Part shown: piece by piece, positions 56,564 to 64,000 of the stretch
How positions within the stretch are numbered: position 1 is the first letter of the stretch
Layout: each line of letters begins with the position of its first letter
Origin: Pollenia angustigena
Lineage: Eukaryota > Arthropoda > Insecta > Diptera > Polleniidae
Length of the DNA stretch: 64,000 bases
NCBI GenBank assembly: GCA_930367215.1
Contig: OV884059.1
Location: forward strand, 15,214,945 to 15,278,944
Direction of reading: 5' to 3'
Made by a program: the position numbers and the translations under genes
Notes under the pieces: generated by a model
What the model was told of the DNA's origin: nothing
The model's database searches: none
What the model saw: only the letters and a program-made list of their open reading frames with translations

Positions 56564-57886
56564 GTCAGTCAGTGCTGTTTGGCAGTTTCCTGCACATCTA
56601 GATATCGAAACTGGTACGAGTATGTAAAGAAGCAGAAGAAGAAACAAAAATAATAATAATGAAGCAAAAAATAAATGTGTCTGGGCTTTGGATTCTTCTT
56701 TGTTTCCAAAGTAAAAGGGAATTTTGTTTTAAAGATTGTAGTATTGAGTACTAAAAAAATGCGGGTGCCTCTTGAAGAAGAAAAAAAAAAATATCGAAAA
56801 ATAACTCAACACCTTTTGTTATAAAACAAAAAAAAAAAAAAAAACCCAAACATTCTTAAAGAAAAACTTGTAAAATTGCATAAAAAATATTTTCTACAAC
56901 AATTTTAGATATTTTGTTGTAGCCAAATAAAATGACCAGCTATAAAATATTTTTAGAACTCAAAGTTTTCTTTTTAATAGTCAACAAAATTTGAAATTTA
57001 TTTGGGTAGGGCATGTATTTTTCTCTAAATATAATTTATTTATCCCAAAAAATTTATTTATGTCTTTGGCTTCTCCTCAAAAAATTAAATTATGCAATTT
57101 TGTTTTACATATGTCTTCTTTTAAATTATTACAAATTATAGCACATCAGTTTTACTCTGCAAGATATATAAAAGTTTTTAAGTTTTTTTTTTCTTTTTAA
57201 TGAGTTGAATTTTTCGTTGTAGTTTCTTGCTTTGTACTTTTTCACCCTGCTGTCCGCCCTACTGCTATTAACTATTGTTTATTTAGTTTTAAATAAAATG
57301 AAATAGTTTTTAATATGTGATCGTTTTTAATCGAAAGAAAACAAAAACACACCCTTTTACTTTAGTTGGTACAGTGATGGGGAAAAGTAGACATACACTT
57401 TCTATCTCAGTATATTTCGGGAAGAGAGCTATTTCCCAGAAGTGAATATACGATATTATTTCGGGATCTTTTAAAATCAATAAAAAGAAGCAAAACTTTA
57501 TTTAAACGTATCTTCTATCCTTTTCGCAAATCTTTTACTCTTTTTTTCTGCTTATGATACATTTTTAAGAGAGGGAGAATCTTTTTGTCTCTCCCTTTTT
57601 ACCAATAAACAAAAACGTTCTGAAAGAAAAATATCATAGTGTGAACCCAGACTTAGCAAGGATCTTCTAAAGGCATCTTAATAAAGTTAAACTTTTTATC
57701 GTTGTAACGAGTCCTATACCATGTAATATCATTTCAATGAATACGGGGTTCTTTTGAAGCCTTCTCCATTTCTAAATTATAATCCTACTTTCCTGGATAC
57801 ATAACATAGGGCCTGTTCGGAAATGCATCAATGAAGCTGCATTTCTTTCGGATCTGTGATAAGTTTGCAGTGCACAGTGTGGCTAT
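55981..57886. other. AT-rich DNA with a (GACA)n microsatellite
   Basis: A CAGACAGACAGACAGACAGA run lies at about 56,530-56,566, with related repeats either side. A small hairpin AGAGAGGGAGA ... TCTCTCCCT is at about 57,570-57,598. No gene, RNA or element boundary is supported. Confidence 0.5.
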
Positions 57887-58598
57887 CAGCCCAATTATGA
57901 ATAAAAACTCCCCGGGAGTTTTCTCCCTTCTCTCATTATACCCACACCACAATAGTGGAGAGGGTATTATGCATTTGTGCTGATGTATGTAACGCCTTAA
58001 AATATTGGTCCTAGACCCACCTTAAAGCATACCGATCGACTCAGAATCACTTTCTGAGTCGAACTAACGATGTCCGTCCGGCTGGCTGGCAGGCTGGCTG
58101 GATGTCCATGTTACCTTGTGCGCAAAGTACAGGTCGCAATTTTGGAGATAATTTGATAAAATTTGGGACATAGGTTCTTATTGACTCAAGGACCAAGCCT
58201 ATTGAAAATGGGCCAAATCGTAGGACCACGAGGGGAGATAGGGCCAATTTCTGCCTCTCAAATCGATTTTAATGAAATTCAAAACATAGATAGATCCATA
58301 TCTATATAGACACATAAGCTGTACAGTTTTTCACAAATAGGACCACAAGGAGAGATAAAGGGCAATTTCTGCCCCTCACAAACTTTTAACCCGATTTTAA
58401 TAAGTTTTATAAACATAGATAAATCCATATTTATATGGACATATAAGCATGATGTGTTTTTTAATACTGTGGTGTAGGGTATCATATGGTCGGGCTTGAC
58501 GGACTATACATTCTTACTTGTTTTTCCTATGTAAATTCAATTGTAAAAATGGGAAAAGGAAAAAAGCTCCTTTGGAATTTGTATTCATAATTGGGCTG
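57887..58598. mobile_element. MITE with CAGCCCAATTATGAAT termini
   Basis: Inverted ends CAGCCCAATTATGAATAAAA and, reverse complemented, CAGCCCAATTATGAATACAA. Arms continue as CTCCCCGGGAGTTTTCTCCC on the left and GGAGCTTTTTTCCTTTTCCC-like on the right. Almost all of the interior is a DINE-type insertion, so the original MITE was ~120 bp. Confidence 0.72.
57936..58527 (-). mobile_element. DINE-1/Helentron-type element (minus), nested
   Basis: Minus-strand start near 58,525: AACAAGTAAGAATGTATAGT, then the palindromic CCGTCAAGCCCGACCATATG. Two ~127-bp central units follow (AGGACCACGAGGGGAGATAG at about 58,213 and AGGACCACAAGGAGAGATAA at about 58,340 on the plus strand), then a GTCC/GGCTGG microsatellite (58,070-58,102) and the 3' hairpin ATACCC ... 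GGGTAT (57,938-57,970). It preserves the uninterrupted TTGTGCGCAAAGTACAGGT site that is split by a MITE at 14 kb. Confidence 0.8.
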
Positions 58599-58599
58599 C

Positions 58600-59393
58600 A
58601 TATGTATATTTTTATTTAATTGTGCCACATATGTATAACTTTAATTCTACAGTACTGTAATATAAGACACCGTTCTTGTTGTACTGTCTTATCTAATAAA
58701 GAATCAATCAATCAATATGTATATTTTAACACAATACGCATCAGCCATTTTTGTGAAGCGTATTTAAGAATTGTTTGCGCATCATCTGCTTTTGTCATGT
58801 ATTTTCGAAAAGCTTTAAGACTTAAAAGACTTGTTGCGGTTTGAATCTTGTTTTTCATATGAAAACTTATGAAGATTTTAATGCATTTCTCTCTTCTTAA
58901 TATCATTTAGACCTTCATAGTCCTTGATTCTTTTTAACAGCTTTTAGTTCTTATATTATTTGTATTGGATCTTACATATTTTACGTGCACTTTACTAACA
59001 GCCTGTTTTTAGAAAATGAAAATATTTGTTCGTTCGTTAAACAAAAGAACAAAATCAGATTTAGGTTTTCATAAAACTAAAAAAAAATTTCCGGTGAGTG
59101 ACAAAAAAAGCTTTAATTTTTTTTACATATTTTTGGTTCTTATAAAATGAACATCTTCGTAATAAATGAAAACAAAAGTGAAAAGAAGACGATAAGTAAA
59201 AGGCATTCGTTTAAAAAACAAATCACCAAAAATTGGAAAATAACTTCGATATTTAAAAAAAAGGAAACCTAAAAAACTAATACTATTATAAAATATTCAA
59301 TAAAAGTTCACTCATAATTACATAAATATGTATTTACAGGTTCAAAAAATTCTAGAAACAACGCAACTACATACGCTCAAAAATATGTACATT
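58600..59393. other. AT-rich DNA, no gene seen
   Basis: AATAAAGAATCAATCAATCA at about 58,696-58,715 looks like a non-LTR 3' tail with a short ATCA microsatellite, but no coding remnant is recognisable upstream. Confidence 0.4.
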
Positions 59394-59914
59394 CCCGGTG
59401 GCGTTTATGAGCGACATTGTCACATTTTCATTGATGAATCATCGCACCAGAGTCAGTAACAAGTTGATACTTAGGGAGTTATGCATGACAACGGCTTTGC
59501 AATGTTACTGTTCCCTTAAAATGAAAAACTTAGCGGCATTGTCTGTTATGAATAGATCACGAAGTGAGCGCTGCAGGACTTTGTCTGCTACATGTCTCCG
59601 TCAATGAATAAATCAGAAAATAACGGACCGTTTCTTTTTCTGTTTGTTTTGTTCCATTTATTACTTGAGTTTATTGTGTTTTTCTTGTCACTCTACCTGA
59701 AACAATTCACTAATGAAAGTTGATGATATTGTCTGTTAGGACTCACAAACAAATGGACGCCTACAAGACAAAATCAACATTGGTCATCTATGACAGTTTG
59801 GACAAATACTTCAAAAAGTCATATATGACACCAAAGTAAAATCAACACTTGTCATCGATGATTTAATATTGTCAGCGTTTGTCACGCTGAATCACTATGA
59901 CGTTCGCCACCGGG
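59394..59914. mobile_element. MITE with CCCGGTGGCG termini
   Basis: Both ends read CCCGGTGGCG inward. Weaker subterminal inverted similarity (ATTGTCAC / GTGACAA, and TGTCATCGATGA boxes) follows. TTAG lies on the right and ATT on the left, so the target duplication is unclear. The 69-codon frame inside has no recognisable motif. Confidence 0.58.
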
Positions 59915-60350
59915 TTAGGGCGGGTCGACCTCCATACAATAAAAAAGGTTGCGCCTTGAATGGAAGGTATGTCAATAATGTTTCTTAAACAGTTAAATTT
60001 GTATTATCACGCCTTTATATGCCGCCATTTTGTTTTTATATATAGCGCTGCATTTTAAAGTTCGATCACATCGTATCGCATAGTACGTACTCCCTCTAAA
60101 ATTGGAGTTTAAGAATAACTCTGGATTTCTGATCGATATTTTTGCTTGCATTAGCAAGGCATCGACACACTGATAAAATCAATCTGCAAAGAGTTTGGGT
60201 CACTTTCCGCTTATTATACTTTTACACTTTAAAATTTATCTGACAGCACAGATAATTATATGTTCGTAGGAAGCCAAATAGAAAACGGTCTGAAATTAAG
60301 TAGATTTAAAGAAATTTTAGAAGAAAAAATATTACTGTTTTGTTAAAATA
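59915..60350. other. intervening DNA, no gene seen
   Basis: Mixed composition; no repeat ends or gene recognised. It may include the lost 5' end of the Tc1-like remnant that follows. Confidence 0.35.
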
Positions 60351-60640
60351 GGTAAGAAAACAAAGGACATTTGTAACGAAATGCGTGAACGTATTGTAAA
60401 ATAAAGAAACGATGGGAATTCCTTGAGTTCAATTTTTAAAATTGTTGGACGTGTCAAGTCTACAGTGCAGACTGTAATAAAACACTTGTCTGAGTCTCAA
60501 TCCCTAACAAACAAGCCAAAAGCTGGACGTCCACCCGAAATTACCTTACGTTTTGTAATTATATAGTTTTGCAATTTATAAAAACTGTTGTAAGTTAAAA
60601 TCCTAAATCAGCAGCCGTGGAAAAGCGGATTCCATAGCCA
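60351..60640 (+). pseudogene. Tc1-like transposase N-terminal remnant
   Basis: The plus-strand translation reads GKKTKDICNEMRERIVK, stop, RNDGNSLSSIFKIVGRVK, then STVQTVIKHLSESQSLTN and KPKAGRPPEITLR (60,351-60,549). This is the paired-type helix-turn-helix DNA-binding region of Tc1 transposases with its GRPP hinge. After a frameshift, NPKSAAVEKR (about 60,599-60,628) continues the family pattern. The DDE catalytic domain is not found downstream and inverted repeats were not identified. A dead fragment. Confidence 0.75.
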
Positions 60641-61389
60641 CGTACCATGAATAAAACCTTAATTTGGGATATAAACGCACTTAAGTATGTGGGCAAATCA
60701 GAAGTCTTAAATTTAAATAATGAAATAAATATTTTCTTTCATTTAAAAATGTTTAATTTATTTATTGTTGTAAATATCACCAATTTTTGGAAAATCAAAG
60801 AATTTTTAAGGCGTACGTACTATTATCTGTGTGACTGTACATACAGTGTAGTATAAAATGACACCGTTCTTCCGAAAATTCCAAAAAAACTAATGTTATC
60901 ACGCAGTATCTTCTACATAAATATATGTTGATGTGCAGCAAAAGATCTTCTTTATGTATTTATTTTATTTATTGCGTTTATTGTTAACATTTTCATTCAA
61001 CATTTTTATTTTTACTAATTTACTAACACTTTTATAAAATATTTTGTTTTTGAAATTAATTTAAATTTTTGTAAACAAAAGCCAGGGTGATCCACAAACA
61101 CAAAACCTTTATATGAAAAAATAATAGAAATGTACAAATATTAATGCATTGGCAATAATTTGTTGATTCACGAAAGAAAAAAGCTCTATTTTTGTCAACC
61201 ATGAATAGACGAAAGCTTTTAAATGTTTTTTAAAAACCAAATTTTAAACATTATCGTATTAATACGAAAACCTCAAGTGAGAAGACTTATGTTTTACAAA
61301 AACAGGCTGTAAGTTCTAGATTGGATCACTGAAAACTTAAGAGGATTTTAGCTTCAAAGTTCCAATCATAGAGAGCGGAAAAACTGTCG
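60641..61389. other. AT-rich DNA, no gene seen
   Basis: No gene recognised; a 69-codon frame here has no motif. Confidence 0.4.
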
Positions 61390-62140
61390 AAGGTGTGGAA
61401 AGCCGTGTCAAAAAAGTAATCGGCCCGTTCGCAGAATATGGAAATCCAGCACATACAGCGTCAACACAAAAATACATATATTCAAAGCTTGTGATCTCTC
61501 TGTGCTTCTTTACGGATGCGAAACTTGATTTGTATAGGATAGTTTTTAAAACAAACTCTGGGTTCGCAACTACCCTACAAGAAATTGCCGATTGAAACTA
61601 ACACATACAAAACTTATAAACTAACACACTTGCAATTTTGTATTAAAATCACGTATATATATTAAAGTATGAGTGGGAAAAAATGTCACACGTACACGAA
61701 TGTTTACATCAGTTTTTTCATATTTCCCTAAATAAAATTATATATACCCATCAGCAATGTCCATCAGATGATGCGTCCAATGACTGTCATTTTTCTTGTA
61801 AGGGAACAGCCTTGGAACAGATCTAATATGGGTTTTTTCTAATAAATGTGCCCATTAACGAAAAAATTCGAAAGAGAAAATTTGGTTGTTTAGACACACT
61901 TTAAAAATCACCTGAAGAAATTTCCCACCAAGCTCTTATTTACTATCCCCAAGGAAGTTGAAAAAGAGAACGGAATAAAACCGCCTGGCAACGATCAACA
62001 CTACAGTAAATTAATTCCATATGCCAAAATCAAGGAAGAACTTTTAAGACCATTAAGCTCAACACCATTAAGATCTCAGAGATATAGCAGCACGTCGACA
62101 AAGATGGAGACACCTTATAGACGACCTACATATGAGCCAG
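61390..62140 (+). pseudogene. RTE-like non-LTR reverse transcriptase C-terminal remnant
   Basis: VEGVESRVKKVIGPFAEYG and TQKYIYSKLVIS (about 61,390-61,500), then in a shifted frame VLLYGCET (61,502-61,525), follow the pattern of RTE-type ORF2 after the catalytic domain (DV.SRI.KA...F, TK..IY...V, SVLLYG.ETW). Further on, KTAWQRST (about 61,977-62,000) and IAARRQRWRHLIDDLHMS (62,084-62,137) match the C-terminal TWRR and A..R.RWR..V.DL segments. At least two frameshifts and stops separate the pieces. Clade assignment rests on motif memory only. Confidence 0.6.
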
Positions 62141-62328
62141 TATAGAGGCAGCTCGTAATCATATGAAGACGAGCAAGGCAATATATTCCTTTATATATCT
62201 AGGGTTTTAGGCTGGCAAAACTCAAATCAATCTCAATAGTTTTAAGACATACCTAGTTTCCCAATTACTTCTAAATTGGAGTGTCATCATTAACCTTCAA
62301 AGATTTTTTATATTGGATAGTTCAGTAA

Positions 62329-62544
62329 CAAATAGAAACTTGGAATTATTTCCTTCCGAAGGTTACTTTATATTATATTCAACATTTTTTATTTCTGAAA
62401 AATTGAGGGAATAGAACTATTACAAAAAAGCTTTATAAAATACATAACTGAAATTTAGCTCATACAATAAATTCGAAAAAATAAAAAATTTTGAATATAA
62501 TATAAAGTAACCTTCGGAAGGAAATAATTCCCAGTTTCTATTTG
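62329..62544. repeat. foldback with 54-bp arms
   Basis: The left arm CAAATAGAAACTTGGAATTA and TTTCCTTCCGAAGGTTACTT is repeated inverted at 62,491-62,544 with one difference. The loop (62,384-62,490) is duplicated in direct orientation at about 62,775-62,882. Confidence 0.7.
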
Positions 62545-62774
62545 TTAAAATAGTTGAGTTAAATACATTCAATTTATAAAGTAACACTATCCAGTGAGAC
62601 ACAAAGAATGCTGACGAAGGCCGTAGCGGGCCAGAAAATGCATTACATTCTGCTGGTGTCTAATAATTGTAAATTTGTCTGTACATAAAATATACCTCAT
62701 TGCTTTCCAAGGGAAAGCTAAGGTAAAATGTAACAAGAAAATACAATATAATAGTCTGGTAGTGTATAAAGTCA

Positions 62775-63110
62775 TTTCTGAAAAATTGAAGGAATAGAAC
62801 TATGTATTACAAAAAAGCTTTATAAAATACATAACTGAAATTTAGCTCATAGAATAAATTCGAAAAAATAAAAAATGTTGAATTGTTCAGTAACGTTTTT
62901 GTTTCTCCATTATCCATCTTCAAAGCATCTTCATCTTACACGATTTGTTGCAGTTGCACTATGTATATTTTTTAATATATCTAGGATTTTTGGTTGGTCA
63001 CACTCAAATTGTAACTTTTTATAAACATTCCTAGGTTTCCTATTACTATTAATTAGGAGTGTCATCATTAACCTTCAAAGATTTTTTAATATTGGATAGT
63101 TCAGTAACGG
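62775..63110. repeat. dispersed direct duplications
   Basis: TTTCTGAAAAATTGAAGGAA ... TTCGAAAAAATAAAAAATGT repeats the loop of the 62.3-kb foldback. GGAGTGTCATCATTAACCTT ... TTGGATAGTTCAGTAAC at 63,055-63,107 repeats 62,278-62,327. A local segmental duplication that predates or surrounds the foldback. Confidence 0.6.
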
Positions 63111-63254
63111 TTTTTTATTCTACATTACCCCATTTGGGAGCTTCTGACATTCACAAAGCATCTCCATCTGACACGATTTGTTGCAGTTGTTTTCGTGTCT
63201 TCCCATGTAATATTTCTCTGTCCTTGTTCTTGTAGTATCGATCCATTCATTATT

Positions 63255-63435
63255 CAGTATTTCGTTAATCGGTTGTTGTTGTTCCTGCTAAGTAGATGGT
63301 TGGTCTGCTGCAGCAGGTCCTATGATAGAGTATCGATCAGTCTATTGTTCTCTATTTCGCCTTGTAGCAGTTTCTTTAATCGGTTGTTGTCCCGGCTAAG
63401 TCGATGATTGGTCTGCTGTAGCAGGTCCTAGGATA
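63255..63435. repeat. two-copy ~108-bp tandem duplication
   Basis: TTAATCGGTTGTTGT, CTAAGT, GATGGTTGGTCTGCTG and AGCAGGTCCTATGATA (63,265-63,327) recur at 63,376-63,434 with a few changes. Composition is unusually balanced for this window. Function unknown. Confidence 0.65.
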
Positions 63436-63689
63436 ACGGGGATGCCAAATGTCGTTGTCTATAAACAACGCCCTGCTTCTATTTTAACCTCGCTAATTTT
63501 TGATTCTCATCTTTTTTCCTGGGGGCTGGCGGCTGCCTAACCTTTGCTATGATGTTTTTCTCTTTTCCAGGTGAAGGGTAGGTCAGAGGGCTTATTGAAT
63601 GGATTGTTTGGAGGTTTGGAGTAAAAAGTCACTTAATTTTTAAAACTGGAAAACCATGATTAAAATTATTCGTCCTTAACGTTATTAAG

Positions 63690-64000
63690 TAGTAAGGAAA
63701 AAACATGTAAAATCAATTAAAATGGATAATCATTCAGGAAAGCAAATTTCGATCTACCAAATGTTAAAATACAATTTGGTTTAAGGATTGATGTTTGACT
63801 ATTGACGTCAGCAGTCGTCGATGGCTGCGAGTGTAAGACGGCAAATCCATCTGAGGAGATCGAGTGGTTGCGATCGAAACATGTCATGGTAACCTGCCGG
63901 ACAGGGTTCGAGCCCGAGCCACGTCAAGAATGAAGGATTATCAATAATAATTTTAATTAATTTTCATGTTGTAAAAATTCCTTTCTTCATAAAAATAATT
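63690..64000 (+). repeat. SINE-like repeat with tRNA-like region, copy 3 (cut by window end)
   Basis: Plus-strand homologue of the minus-strand copy at 26,855-27,400. GAGATCGAGTGGTTGC (A-box-like) at about 63,857 and CAGGGTTCGAGCCCG (B box) at about 63,902-63,916. A ~14-base gap shortens the spacer compared with the other copies. It continues past 64,000. Confidence 0.55.

Noticed and set aside
63540..63570. Third recursive splice site (pyrimidine tract, CCAG, GTGAAG)
   Set aside because: The pyrimidine tract is good but GTGAAG is a weak 5' splice site, and no CTAAT-like pentamer was seen in the usual place.

Overview
The window reads as a gene-free (intronic or intergenic) stretch of a higher fly genome, most likely a calyptrate or other large-genome dipteran. 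Grounds: very AT-rich DNA without bacterial-style gene packing; a Penelope-like retroelement, insect-type non-LTR elements, Tc1-, pogo-, piggyBac-, hAT- and PIF/Harbinger-like repeats; and DINE-1/Helentron-type elements whose 5' end closely resembles Drosophila DINE-1. I find no host protein exon, tRNA, rRNA, CRISPR array or bacterial gene. Nearly all short open frames are chance frames in repeats.

Layout. 0.6-2.4 kb: a hAT-like element with 8-bp target duplications, carrying a TTAA-flanked MITE and a small MITE. 3.4-7.3 kb: a ~29-bp minisatellite array invaded by a non-LTR retrotransposon, a hAT-like MITE and an LTR-element fragment. 7.4-20 kb: MITEs of several superfamilies and a minus-strand DINE-type element, then two pogo-like elements. 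20.4-22.1 kb: a decayed piggyBac-like element. 22.2-25.6 kb: foldback elements, including a 1.2-kb palindrome. 26.9-29.5 kb: a tRNA-like (SINE-like) repeat and the C-terminal end of an I/LOA-like non-LTR element. 30.5-32.5 kb: the best preserved coding sequence, a 5'-truncated Penelope-like RT plus GIY-YIG protein on the minus strand. 36.4-38.9 kb: repeats nested four deep. 39.8-41, 43-44.8, 49.9-50.2 and 52.9-56 kb: arrays of a second ~30-bp minisatellite family, hosting short direct-repeat-flanked elements that carry a hammerhead-ribozyme-like core. 51-52.5 kb: a DINE-type element with seven ~152-bp central repeats. 57.9-64 kb: more nested MITEs, a Tc1 transposase remnant, an RTE-like RT remnant and a third SINE-like copy running off the end.

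Two signals stand out. At 32,821|32,822 and 45,800|45,801 a polypyrimidine tract with an upstream CTAAT ends in CAG and is followed directly by GTATGT. This is the architecture of recursive (ratchet) splice sites, so the whole window may lie inside one very long plus-strand intron. Second, the element repeated at 39.9, 47.3 and 53.3-53.8 kb has terminal direct repeats, occurs as a ~442-bp head-to-tail dimer, and carries CUGANGA ... GAAA around a short stem. This suggests a retrozyme-like or Penelope-LTR-like non-autonomous retroelement.

Boundaries of mobile elements come from terminal inverted repeats and target duplications read by eye. Superfamily assignments without a transposase rest only on target-duplication length and terminal bases.
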